Source: Aestuariibius insulae (GTDB lineage: Bacteria; Pseudomonadota; Alphaproteobacteria; Rhodobacterales; Rhodobacteraceae). Taken from it: DNA of 64,000 nt. Below, piece after piece: positions 41,840 through 49,932 of this stretch (position 1 is the stretch's first letter; each line of letters starts with the position of its first letter). The notes below the pieces were generated by a model. The model ran no database searches and had not been told where the DNA came from. It saw only the letters and a program-made list of their open reading frames with translations. The position numbers and the translations under genes are program-made. The stretch spans positions 372,001-436,000 of the forward strand of contig NZ_JBFONW020000002.1 in the NCBI RefSeq assembly GCF_040783535.2. The letters are read 5' to 3'.

Positions 41840-42031
41840 GTGAGTATTCAATTTTTTATTTCGATTATTTCGACTTATCTTGGCGCCGCTTATGATGGAT
41901 CGCCCATCTGCCAGCCGATCAAGGACAAAAACCAAACCGTCTATTGCTGTGAAGCTTCCGAAGGTCGCAGCTGTTGCGCGGAGACGTTGGATAGCGACGG
42001 AACAGTCTCGGGCTGCGGGTGCCGACCATGA
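41840..42031 (+). CDS. Small Cys-rich, probably exported protein
   Basis: A 63-aa product starting at GTG 41840, chosen because CGGAGGAGGG lies 8 bp before it; an ATG at 41819 would add seven residues but lacks such a site. The N-terminus (about residues 2-16, SIQFFISIISTYLGA) is hydrophobic and signal-like though without a basic residue. The remainder carries seven cysteines in the order C, CC, CC, CxC (YCCEA, RSCCAE, GCGCRP), a disulfide-rich or metal-binding pattern. No family recognised. Its stop overlaps the next start (ATGA), so it is the first gene of a four-gene unit. Confidence 0.6.
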   Translation: MSIQFFISIISTYLGAAYDGSPICQPIKDKNQTVYCCEASEGRSCCAETLDSDGTVSGCGCRP

Positions 42032-43260
42032 ACTGGCCAGCAATCTGGATCGCGGGGGCGGTCCTGACGGGAGTTAATTCGGCACAGGCCCAAAATCTCG
42101 ATGACAAATTTAATCTTAGGTTAAGCATCGCGCATTTTGGGTACAACGAACCTCAATTTGAAGCTCCTAGAGTAAGTATCGACCTCGCGGTGTCACAAAA
42201 CAAGCCCTCGCTTACGAGTAACGACTGGATTGATAAGATAACACCTAATGGAAAACTGGGAGATTTACCGGGTTCTGACCGGACTGGATATAACTTCTAC
42301 GAGTCCTTTGGCGATGCCTCCCTTATCGATGATTTCGCCCATTTTGAAATCGAAGCTCTTGGAATTGACGGAGAAACCGTCTTCTTTCCAAGAGGGGAAA
42401 GCTTTATCGTCAAACGGCTAGACAGGTCCTATTTCGGAGGACCCCTTCCCCTTACTGTTGAGCTGGACCGGACGGAATCCCTTGCCCGTCTCTACCGCAG
42501 TGAAATCAGCAAAGCTCTTCGTGATGGCAGTCTTGATGAAAGGACGTTCCAACGCGCTATATCCGCTGCGGAAACAGCAATTACCTATGATCCCAGGCTG
42601 GACAATTATCTGGCCTATCTCAAAGTGGTGAGGTCAAACCTCAGTTACGACGACATCCCTTTGGTCAGAAGTCCCGCAGGATCCAATGATCTCAATGAGC
42701 TTGATGGGTTTTCCGCCCTTACCGACCGGGAAAAGTGGATCATAAACCTCGAGCTTCTGGAGACGCTGTCTCTTAGCCAAAACCTGCGCCGGCCCTACGG
42801 CAACCATGGCCAGGTTCTCGATGTCGCGATCCAAGTTGGAACCGAGATGTTGAGAAGTATCGATTTTTCATCTGATATTGATGCAGATCTGCCGGTCGTC
42901 AGAGTGTATCAGACGCTAGCAGGTCTTCATGCTGCCAATGAGGATTGCATATCAACTGCGGAAAATTCTGCCAATGGATTAAGGCATGCCGAGGCGATTA
43001 GCATGTCGTGGACGGCGCAGCGGCGGCTTTTCATGGATTGGGCGGATTGTCTGGAACGGGTTACCCGCTACGGCGACGGTCGCCCGAAGGAGGTTTTACG
43101 TGCCTCAATCCAGACAGATCCTTTTCTGAAAGGGCTTTGGGCTGCCTATGTCGAGGCGGGAGATCGCGTCGAGAGCCGTCTGCGTCTTTCAACATCGGAT
43201 GCAGATGCTCGAATTTTTGAGCTTTATGAATTTGCACGTAGCATTGAAGAGGGAATTTAG
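42028..43260 (+). CDS. Secreted protein of unknown function (operon gene 2)
   Basis: A 410-aa protein with a clear signal peptide (MNWPAIWIAGAVLTGVNSAQAQ, cleavage after AQA). The first ~130 mature residues look beta-rich, with EIEALGIDGETVFFPRGESFIVKR. The rest (about 150-410) is helical with repeat-like pairs such as YRSEISKALRDGSLDERTFQRAISAAETAI, reminiscent of TPR/Sel1-type helical hairpins but not matching either. No family recognised. GC is lower than in the flanking housekeeping genes. It is coupled to the Cys-rich gene upstream and followed 2 bp later by a membrane protein gene. Confidence 0.72.
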   Translation: MNWPAIWIAGAVLTGVNSAQAQNLDDKFNLRLSIAHFGYNEPQFEAPRVSIDLAVSQNKPSLTSNDWIDKITPNGKLGDLPGSDRTGYNFYESFGDASLIDDFAHFEIEALGIDGETVFFPRGESFIVKRLDRSYFGGPLPLTVELDRTESLARLYRSEISKALRDGSLDERTFQRAISAAETAITYDPRLDNYLAYLKVVRSNLSYDDIPLVRSPAGSNDLNELDGFSALTDREKWIINLELLETLSLSQNLRRPYGNHGQVLDVAIQVGTEMLRSIDFSSDIDADLPVVRVYQTLAGLHAANEDCISTAENSANGLRHAEAISMSWTAQRRLFMDWADCLERVTRYGDGRPKEVLRASIQTDPFLKGLWAAYVEAGDRVESRLRLSTSDADARIFELYEFARSIEEGI

Positions 43261-43262
43261 AG

Positions 43263-43553
43263 ATGACAAGTGTTCCTAGGCGCCGCCAAAGGGTTCGTGC
43301 TGCTAATATCGGGTTGGACCAAGCGACCAAACGCTTCGTGGTTTATGCCGCCGTAATCGTAAGTTCGCTTATCGCGCTTTGCGTCATCTTCGTCGTGGCG
43401 CTCATGCCGATCTTCAAATCGGGTTTCTCGATTCCTGATGTGCTGCAAAACTGGGGCGGACTGATCATCGGCTTTTACTTCGGCTCTTTCATTACACTTC
43501 TCAAAGACTGGTCCCATGAAAGTGTAGATGCCTATACCGATGATCCGGAATAG
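43263..43553 (+). CDS. Small inner-membrane protein (operon gene 3)
   Basis: A 96-aa protein with a basic N-terminal tail (MTSVPRRRQRVRAANIG), one long membrane helix (about residues 27-50, FVVYAAVIVSSLIALCVIFVVALM) and a second hydrophobic stretch (about 65-80, GGLIIGFYFGSFITLLKDW). The positive-inside rule puts the N-terminus in the cytoplasm. The topology recalls small holin-like or channel-accessory proteins, but no family is recognised. It overlaps the next gene by 26 bp in another frame. Confidence 0.68.
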   Translation: MTSVPRRRQRVRAANIGLDQATKRFVVYAAVIVSSLIALCVIFVVALMPIFKSGFSIPDVLQNWGGLIIGFYFGSFITLLKDWSHESVDAYTDDPE

Positions 43554-44349
43554 CGCGCTGATCGCTTGCCTGCTGGCCGGGCCTCTCGTTGCAGATCCCC
43601 TTGGTGTGCCGTTCGACAGCGACTACGAACCGCTGTCCTATCTAAGCAACGGTGAACCCGATGGGTTCGACGTGGCCGTTGCCAGAGTAATTGCTGACGA
43701 GATCGGGGAAGATCTGACCTTTGCCGCCACCGATTTTAACACAATTCAAAGCGGGGAATGGCAGGACGACTGGGACTTCGCCGTCGCCTCGATGTCTCGG
43801 GATCCTACTCGAGAGACGCGGTTTCGATTCATTGGTCCCTATTACTATGACACGATCGTTCTTGTTTCGGCGAAGGGTGAGCCAGACGATCCGGCGGAGG
43901 AGGATAATGCCACTGCGCTTCCGATTGCAGGCGATCGGATCGGGGTCTGTCGGGGATGCATCTACAAAACCGCGATCCTGACCGGTCAGGTTGCCCTTGT
44001 GCCCGGGTCGGACTTGGAAGGGACTGACGTGACCTTTGTCGAGTTCTCCACTGATATCGATGCGCTTCTCCATCTGGGCCTTCCGTCACCCGAAGGGATC
44101 GATCACGTCCTGACGAGCTCCTATGTCGCAGATCAGTTCATCGGCGCCGGATATGAAGTCGCCATCTCAATAGATCAGCTTTTCATAGCTCCGGTTTGGA
44201 TCGTCGTTCCAGCGGACGCGTCCGAGACAGAGGAGAAGGTCCGGCAGGCATTTGATCGATTATCGGCTGACGGCGCGATTGAGGCGCTTTGGAGAGACTT
44301 TTTTGAGCGGGATTACATTAACCCGGCGCAGATTTTGCAAGCCAACTGA
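43528..44349 (+). CDS. Transporter substrate-binding domain protein, SBP_bac_3-like (operon gene 4)
   Basis: A 273-aa protein resembling family-3 (amino-acid type) periplasmic binding proteins. After a signal-like start (NSALIACLLAGPLVADP) come YEPLSYLSNGEPDGFDVAVARVIADEIG, DFNTIQSGEWQDDWDFAVASMSRDPTRETRF and GPYYYDTIVLV, the standard SBP_bac_3 succession. A CxxC (VCRGC, about residue 140) is unusual. ATG 43528 overlaps the previous gene; ATG 43540 (MIRNS) is an alternative that fits a signal peptide better. No permease or ATPase gene is near, so it may act as a sensor or lone receptor. Confidence 0.78.
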   Translation: MPIPMIRNSALIACLLAGPLVADPLGVPFDSDYEPLSYLSNGEPDGFDVAVARVIADEIGEDLTFAATDFNTIQSGEWQDDWDFAVASMSRDPTRETRFRFIGPYYYDTIVLVSAKGEPDDPAEEDNATALPIAGDRIGVCRGCIYKTAILTGQVALVPGSDLEGTDVTFVEFSTDIDALLHLGLPSPEGIDHVLTSSYVADQFIGAGYEVAISIDQLFIAPVWIVVPADASETEEKVRQAFDRLSADGAIEALWRDFFERDYINPAQILQAN

Positions 44350-44355
44350 CCCCTC

Positions 44356-45705
44356 CTAAAGCAGCGTCCGTTCGATGACCCACCAGATGCCGACCAGTGC
44401 GATCGCGGCGGAGGCCGGGATGCTGACGAATTGGCGGTAGGCTTCGGTGCCGACGGATGCGGCGGCGACGCAGGTGGCGCAGAGAAAGCCGAGGACCGCA
44501 AGCGGCAGCAGGAAGGGCAGCACGTAGACCTGCATGAACTCGGGCATCGGATCCGCGCCGATCACGAGGCCTGCGCAGCACAGGAAGGCGAAGGCGATGT
44601 AGCCCGCGACGATCCCTGTCTCCATCCCCGCAATCCGCGAAGCGCGCAGCGCCGGGATCGAGATCGCGAAGGCGACAGCGATGACCACAAGCTGGCCGAT
44701 CTCGACACCCACGTTGAAGCCGATCAGGGCGGGAATGAAGGCGCCTTCGGGCAGCCCGAACTCGCCCAGCACGCTGGCGAACCCCAGACCGTGCAGCAGA
44801 CCGAAGCCGAAGATGACCGCGGGCCGCCACGGGGTGAGGCCCCGGGCAAAGATATTCTCAACCGCGACATAGACGATCGAGGCGGCGATGAGCGGCTCGA
44901 CGATGTCAGGCGAGATGCGGACGATCCCGAGGGCGGCCATTGCGAGGGTGATCGTGTGAGCGAGCGTGAAGGCCGTGACCTGCCAGATCAAAGGGCGGAT
45001 GCGGGCGGCGAGGAAGAAAAGGCCGAGAACGAAGAGGATATGATCGAGACCGAGCGGGATGATATGCTCGAAGCCGACCCAAATATACTCGAGGAAGGTG
45101 GAGCCTCCGCTGGCGGCACCGCCGCCTTCCAGCGCGATGGGAGGAGAGATCTCGCCACCGGTCAGGGTTTCGGTAGCCGGGTTCTCGACCCCCTGCTGCC
45201 GCAGAACGAGTGTGCCGTATTCCCGCGCCCAGCCGACGCTGACCGATTGCGCGCCTTCGGGGAGATCCGCTGTCATCGTGAGCATTGAGAGCCGGGTTTC
45301 CTCGGGACTATCGACCTGAGGGATCTCGACACCCTCCAGCCGTGGCTCGAGCGGGGCACCGCCGCTGGTGATCGTGATGTTGTCTGCAATACTGGGCCAG
45401 GCGGCGCGCAGACGCTCTTCCAAAGCGGCGGGGTCCAGCGCGTGGAGCGCGTCGTAGTCGGCCGCATTTTCGGCGGCATCGGTATCCTCGAGCCCGTCGA
45501 GATCCACGCCCGCCAGAATCGCTTCGAGGTTGAGGCGCGTCTCGATCGTGGCGACGCCGTCCTCCACGGACAGATCGGCGACGCTGGGAAAGACCTCATG
45601 GGCAAAAGCGGCGCGGGACAGGGCGATCCAGATCAACAGAGCGGTTGACACCAGCCGCCATGCAGCCACCTTCGCCTTGGTCAAATCGGAGATCCCCATG
45701 CGCAT
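44356..45705 (-). CDS. HupE/UreJ family protein
   Basis: A 449-aa membrane protein. After an N-terminal signal (ALLIWIALSRAAFA, then HEVFPSVAD) comes a ~190-residue periplasmic domain, then about six membrane helices with EYIWVGFEHIIPLGLDHILFVLGLFF, FTLAHTITLAMAALG and FGFGLLHGLGFAS. These His-rich helices are the hallmark of the HupE/UreJ (PF13795) group linked with nickel/cobalt handling. The annotated ATG overlaps the divergent DUF4198 gene by 8 bp; a GTG at codon 13 would remove the overlap, so the start is uncertain. Confidence 0.82.
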   Translation of the reverse strand: MRMGISDLTKAKVAAWRLVSTALLIWIALSRAAFAHEVFPSVADLSVEDGVATIETRLNLEAILAGVDLDGLEDTDAAENAADYDALHALDPAALEERLRAAWPSIADNITITSGGAPLEPRLEGVEIPQVDSPEETRLSMLTMTADLPEGAQSVSVGWAREYGTLVLRQQGVENPATETLTGGEISPPIALEGGGAASGGSTFLEYIWVGFEHIIPLGLDHILFVLGLFFLAARIRPLIWQVTAFTLAHTITLAMAALGIVRISPDIVEPLIAASIVYVAVENIFARGLTPWRPAVIFGFGLLHGLGFASVLGEFGLPEGAFIPALIGFNVGVEIGQLVVIAVAFAISIPALRASRIAGMETGIVAGYIAFAFLCCAGLVIGADPMPEFMQVYVLPFLLPLAVLGFLCATCVAAASVGTEAYRQFVSIPASAAIALVGIWWVIERTLL

Positions 45706-46516
45706 TCTTGCCGCCCTTCTCGCTTTGTGTCCGGCTGGTCTGGCCAGCGCCCATGAATTCTGGATCGAACCGGTCGACTATCAAGTCGCGACCGGCGATC
45801 CCCTTGCCGCTCATATCGTCAACGGAGAGGAATTCGAAGGCACCCGGTTCGCTTTTTTTCCACAAAGGTTCCAGCGCTTCGAGGTCACGGCGGGGAACGG
45901 GACCGACCCGCTGGGCGGGCGTCCAGGCGATATGCCCGCCGCGCAGCTGGATAACGCGGAGGATGGTCTGGTCGCGCTGGCCTATGTCTCGATGCCCGCC
46001 AAGGTGCGTTACGAGACGTTCGACAAGTTCCTGTCCTTTGCCGAGCATAAGGATTTCGCGGGGATCACGGCGCTGCACAATTCGCGCGATCTGCCCAAGC
46101 AGGATTTCGTCGAAAGCTACACGCGCTATGCCCGCACTCTGATCGCCGTCGGCGATGGAGGCGGGGAGGATGCGCCATCGGGGCTCGAGACCGAGATCGT
46201 TGCGCTTGCCAATCCCTATACCGCGCCGCTCGATGGTGTTCTGCCGGTGCGGGTGCTCTATCTCGGCGATCCGCGACCCGATGCGCAGGTCGAACTGTTC
46301 GAGAAGGCGCCGGACGGCGCGGTCGATATCACGCTGCACCGCACCGATACAGAAGGCGTGGCGTTGCTGCCGGTCAGGCCGGGGCACAGCTATCTGGCCG
46401 ATGCGGTGATCCTGCGCGAGCCCTTGGAAGCGGCGCTTGCCGCCAACCCCGATGCGGTCTGGGAGACGCTCTGGGCGTCGCTGACCTTTGCCGTTCCGGG
46501 GACAGATCCGTCCTGA
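45698..46516 (+). CDS. DUF4198-type periplasmic protein
   Basis: A 272-aa exported protein: MRILAALLALCPAGLASAHEFWIEP is a signal peptide with cleavage before HEFW, and HEFWIEPVDYQV is the hallmark start of DUF4198, a family related to NikM-type metal-uptake components. A second Ig-like part has YTAPLDGVLPVRVLYLGDPRPDAQVELFEKAPDG. The N-terminal His after cleavage could bind a metal. It is divergent from and physically overlaps the HupE gene, together suggesting metal acquisition. CGGAGATCCCC precedes the ATG. Confidence 0.8.
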   Translation: MRILAALLALCPAGLASAHEFWIEPVDYQVATGDPLAAHIVNGEEFEGTRFAFFPQRFQRFEVTAGNGTDPLGGRPGDMPAAQLDNAEDGLVALAYVSMPAKVRYETFDKFLSFAEHKDFAGITALHNSRDLPKQDFVESYTRYARTLIAVGDGGGEDAPSGLETEIVALANPYTAPLDGVLPVRVLYLGDPRPDAQVELFEKAPDGAVDITLHRTDTEGVALLPVRPGHSYLADAVILREPLEAALAANPDAVWETLWASLTFAVPGTDPS

Positions 46517-46553
46517 CCTTGCACGGGGCAGCCAGCCGGGCGAAGAGGCGTTC

Positions 46554-47432
46554 ATGAGCGAGATCATCTGTATCGGATCGGTCCTGTGGGACGTGATCGG
46601 GCGAAATCCTGACGCCATGCCGCTCGGCGCTGACAGGCCCGGGCGCATCACCCGGCTTCCGGGCGGGGTGGCAATGAATATCGCGATGACGCTGGCCAGG
46701 CTGAAGATGACGCCGGTTCTGCTGACGGCTTTGGGGCGCGACTATGCGGGGGACGCGCTGGTGCAAAGGGCGCGGGAGCTGGGGATGGTCACCGATCACA
46801 TCCACCGCTCGGACAAGCCCACCGACACCTATATGGCCATCGAAGCGGCTGGAGAGCTGACGGCCGCCATCGCTGACGCCCATTCGCTCGAGGAAGCGGG
46901 CGATGCGATCCTTGCGCCGCTGGTCAAAGGCCCTATCGCCACGCAAGCTGCGCCTTATTCCGGGATCATCGCGCTGGACGGCAATCTCAAAGCCTCGCTT
47001 CTGGCACAGATCGCGGAGCATCCTGCCTTTGCAAAGGCCGATTTGAGAGTCGCACCTGCCTCGCCGGGCAAGATCCACCGGTTGAAGCCTTTTCTGGGCT
47101 GCGATCATGCAACGCTTTATCTGAACCTCGAAGAGGCCAATGCGCTGTCGGGTGTCGAGGCGGCCGACGCGAATGAGGCGCTGGCTGCGCTGGCTCGCGG
47201 GACCGGCGCGCGGATCCTTGTCACCGATGGGGCCCGTGCCGCCGCGAAGTCGAGCCCGCACGGCGTCGTTCGCGCCACGCCGCCCGCCGTTCTGGCCAAG
47301 CGCATTACCGGGGCGGGAGATACACTGATGGCTGCGCATATCGTGGCCGAGCTGGGCGGTGCGACCGGCACGGATGCACTGGCGCAAGCGCTGCAGGCCG
47401 CCGCCCGCTATGTGTCGGGAGAAGACCTATGA
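46554..47432 (+). CDS. psuK: Pseudouridine kinase (PfkB family)
   Basis: A 292-aa PfkB-type sugar kinase. The N-terminal SEIICIGSVLWDVIG, the substrate-loop GGVAMNIAMTLARL and the C-terminal ITGAGDTLMAAHIV (catalytic Asp in GAGD) are the PfkB signatures. Identity as pseudouridine kinase rests on the neighbour: it overlaps psuG by ATGA. It phosphorylates pseudouridine to pseudouridine 5'-phosphate, which PsuG splits. Start ATG 46554; an upstream in-frame ATG would overlap the DUF4198 gene. Confidence 0.88.
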   Translation: MSEIICIGSVLWDVIGRNPDAMPLGADRPGRITRLPGGVAMNIAMTLARLKMTPVLLTALGRDYAGDALVQRARELGMVTDHIHRSDKPTDTYMAIEAAGELTAAIADAHSLEEAGDAILAPLVKGPIATQAAPYSGIIALDGNLKASLLAQIAEHPAFAKADLRVAPASPGKIHRLKPFLGCDHATLYLNLEEANALSGVEAADANEALAALARGTGARILVTDGARAAAKSSPHGVVRATPPAVLAKRITGAGDTLMAAHIVAELGGATGTDALAQALQAAARYVSGEDL

Positions 47433-48379
47433 TCGCCGTCGATCTGGCCCCGGGGATCGTGCCGGATCGGGACGCCGTGGTCGCGCTGGAAAGCACGATT
47501 ATCACTCATGGGATGCCCTATCCGCAGAATGTCGAGACCGCGCGCCGGGTCGAGGATCAGATCCACAAGACAGGCGCCGTGCCTGCCACGATCGCGGTGA
47601 TGGACGGACGGCTGAAGATCGGGCTGACAGATCCCGAACTGGAGGCGCTGGCGCAGGCGCGCGATGTGGCCAAGCTGTCGCGCGCGGATCTCGCCGCCTG
47701 CATGGCGCGCGGCGGCACCGGGGCGACCACAGTTTCGGCCACGATGATTGCCGCCGCCCATGCCGGGATCGCAGTTTTCGCGACCGGCGGGATCGGCGGG
47801 GTGCATCGCGGCGCGGAGCAGAGTTTCGACATCTCCGCCGATCTGACCGAACTGGCCCAGACACCTGTCACGGTCGTGGGGGCGGGCGCGAAGGCGATCC
47901 TCGATCTGCCCAAGACGCTTGAAGTGCTGGAGACGAACGGGGTGCCCGTTATTGCCTACGGGCAAGACGCCCTGCCCGCCTTCTGGTCGCGGGACAGCGG
48001 CCTGCCCGCGCCGCTGCGCGCCGACAGTGCCGCCGAGATCGCGCAGATGCATCTGGCCCGCCAGGCGCTTGGCCTGCCGGGGGGGCAGCTTGTGGCGAAC
48101 CCGATCCCCGCCTCCACCGAGATCCCGCGCGAGGTGATCGATCCGATCATCTCGCAGGCGCTGGCCGAGGCCGAGGCCGAGGCGCAGGGCATCAGCGGCA
48201 AATCGGTTACACCCTTCCTGCTGCAGCGCATTTTCGAGCTGACGGAGGGGCGCTCTCTCGAGGCGAATATCGCGCTTGTGCTCAACAATGCGCGTCTTGC
48301 GGCAGAGATTGCACTAGAACTGCAAACCAAGACGCGGAAAGCAGAAAGTGCAGTTGTCCCGGGCGGTTCGCTCGCCTAG
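47429..48379 (+). CDS. psuG: Pseudouridine-5'-phosphate glycosidase
   Basis: A 316-aa enzyme cleaving pseudouridine 5'-phosphate to uracil and ribose 5-phosphate. Characteristic segments are VALESTIITHGMPYPQNVETA (with the catalytic-site Glu), PATIAVMDGRLKIGL, KLSRADLAACMARGGTGATTVSATM, FATGGIGGVHRGAE and VVGAGAKAILDLPKTLEVLE with the active-site Lys. Length is normal. With psuK it salvages pseudouridine from RNA turnover. Confidence 0.96.
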   Translation: MIAVDLAPGIVPDRDAVVALESTIITHGMPYPQNVETARRVEDQIHKTGAVPATIAVMDGRLKIGLTDPELEALAQARDVAKLSRADLAACMARGGTGATTVSATMIAAAHAGIAVFATGGIGGVHRGAEQSFDISADLTELAQTPVTVVGAGAKAILDLPKTLEVLETNGVPVIAYGQDALPAFWSRDSGLPAPLRADSAAEIAQMHLARQALGLPGGQLVANPIPASTEIPREVIDPIISQALAEAEAEAQGISGKSVTPFLLQRIFELTEGRSLEANIALVLNNARLAAEIALELQTKTRKAESAVVPGGSLA

Positions 48380-48413
48380 ATAGGCGGCAACGCGGGGAGC
48401 CGAGACCGGTCCG

Positions 48414-49142
48414 ATGACACAACCTTTCACGCCAGATCCACCTCCGGAGCGTCGCACGACGTTCCTGGGCCGGCTCAGAGCCAACTTTCTTGCCGGTCTT
48501 GTCGTGATCGCGCCCATCGGCCTGACCATCTGGCTGATCTGGACGGTGATCGGCTGGGTCGACGGCTTCGTTCTGCCGCTGATCCCGGACGGCTATCAGC
48601 CCGATATCCTGTTGCGCCGCTGGCTTGGCCCCGAGGTCGATGTGGACGACCGCGCCTCGATTCGGGGCGTTGGGGTCATCGTCTTCCTGCTCTTCACGAT
48701 CATCATCGGATGGATGGCCAAGGGTCTGATCGGGCGGTCGATCATCCGCTCGGCCGAGCGTCTGGTCCAGCGCACGCCGGTCGTTCGCTCGATCTATAAC
48801 GGCGTCAAGCAGATCGCCGAGACGGTCTTTGCCCAAACCGAATCGAGCTTCGAGAAAGCCTGCCTGATCGAATATCCCCGCCGCGGCATCTGGGCGGTCG
48901 GGTTCATCTCGACCACGACCAAGGGCGAGGTGCGCGCCAAGGCGGGCGGCTATGAGATGACGTCGGTCTTCGTGCCGACGACGCCGAACCCCACCTCGGG
49001 CTTTTTGCTGTTCCTGCCGACCGAGGATGTGGTGGAGCTGGATATGTCGGTCGAGGATGCGGCAAAGCTCGTGATCTCGGCCGGGCTGGTCTATCCGAAC
49101 GGGGATCGCGAGTTGCTCGATCCGGTGCCTGCCTCCGGATGA
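48414..49142 (+). CDS. DUF502 family membrane protein
   Basis: A 242-aa inner-membrane protein with two N-terminal membrane helices (about residues 25-50 LAGLVVIAPIGLTIWLIWTV and 83-105 GVGVIVFLLFTIIIGWMA) and a cytoplasmic C-terminal domain. VQRTPVVRSIYNGVKQIAETV and the VFVPTTPNPTSGFLLFLP motif are diagnostic for DUF502. Role unknown. It overlaps the downstream exporter gene by ATGA. Confidence 0.9.
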   Translation: MTQPFTPDPPPERRTTFLGRLRANFLAGLVVIAPIGLTIWLIWTVIGWVDGFVLPLIPDGYQPDILLRRWLGPEVDVDDRASIRGVGVIVFLLFTIIIGWMAKGLIGRSIIRSAERLVQRTPVVRSIYNGVKQIAETVFAQTESSFEKACLIEYPRRGIWAVGFISTTTKGEVRAKAGGYEMTSVFVPTTPNPTSGFLLFLPTEDVVELDMSVEDAAKLVISAGLVYPNGDRELLDPVPASG

Positions 49143-49750
49143 TCGCGGCGGCGGCCACGGGCTTTGTCACGGGGTTTTCGCTGATCCTGGCCATTGGCGC
49201 GCAGAACGCATTTGTGCTGCGACAAGGCCTGCTTCGGACGCATGTTTTCTGGCTGTGCCTGCTCTGCGCGACGTCGGATGCGCTGCTTATCACTGCAGGG
49301 GTCGCGGGCTTCAGCACGATCACCGAGGCGATCCCCGCCCTGCCCCGGATCATGGCGATTGGAGGCGCGCTGTTCCTGCTGGCGTACGGCGCGCTGCGGT
49401 TTCGCGCGGCCTGGATCGGCGATTACGAGATGACGCTAGCCGGGCAGTCGGCGGGCTTGTGGAAAACGCTGGCAACGGGCGCGGCCTTTACCTGGCTCAA
49501 TCCCCATGTCTATCTCGACACGCTGGGCCTTGTTGGGGCGATCTCGCTGGGCTTTGCCGAAGGCGGCCCGCGGCTGGCCTACGGCATCGGAGCGGTCACG
49601 GCGTCTTTCGTGTTCTTTTTCTCGCTGGGCTACGGCGCGCGACTTCTCGCGCCGCTGCTGCAATCGGCGCGCGCCTGGAGGATCCTCGATATCGGGATCG
49701 GCCTTGTCATGTGGGCGCTGGCGGCGAAGCTGCTTGCGGGTCTGGCCTAG
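49139..49750 (+). CDS. LysE/ArgO family amino acid exporter
   Basis: A 203-aa membrane exporter. GFSLILAIGAQNAFVLRQGLLR is the ArgO/LysE signature (residues 13-34) and FTWLNPHVYLDTLGLVG near residue 118 gives the second half-motif (NPH in place of NPK). About six membrane helices. It probably exports arginine or lysine. It overlaps the upstream DUF502 gene and converges with the entericidin gene. Distinct from the LysE-family gene at 21039-21659. Confidence 0.9.
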   Translation: MIAAAATGFVTGFSLILAIGAQNAFVLRQGLLRTHVFWLCLLCATSDALLITAGVAGFSTITEAIPALPRIMAIGGALFLLAYGALRFRAAWIGDYEMTLAGQSAGLWKTLATGAAFTWLNPHVYLDTLGLVGAISLGFAEGGPRLAYGIGAVTASFVFFFSLGYGARLLAPLLQSARAWRILDIGIGLVMWALAAKLLAGLA

Positions 49751-49866
49751 TTGGCGGCCCGCTGGATCGCCTGTCCGCTGCGTTGGATATCCTGGCCCAC
49801 GCCCTGAACGGTGTTGCATCCCGCCAGGACGGCGAGGCTTAGTAGGGTAACGGCTAGTCGCGACAT
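49747..49866 (-). CDS. Entericidin A/B family lipoprotein
   Basis: A 39-aa lipoprotein precursor: MSRLAVTLLSLAVLAGCNTVQG has the lipobox LAGC, and the short mature part GVGQDIQRSGQAIQRAAN is the entericidin pattern (QGxGxDI.xxGxAI). Entericidins are small cell-envelope stress lipoproteins. The start ATG 49866 is inside a longer frame and is preceded by AAAGGAGACGACGATCC. Convergent with the ArgO-like gene, overlapping by four bases. Confidence 0.88.
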   Translation of the reverse strand: MSRLAVTLLSLAVLAGCNTVQGVGQDIQRSGQAIQRAAN

Positions 49867-49932
49867 GGATCGTCGTCTCCTTTGGGTCCTGCCACTCTCA
49901 GGGCCGACCTTGTCGCGATCCCGGCCCAAAGG

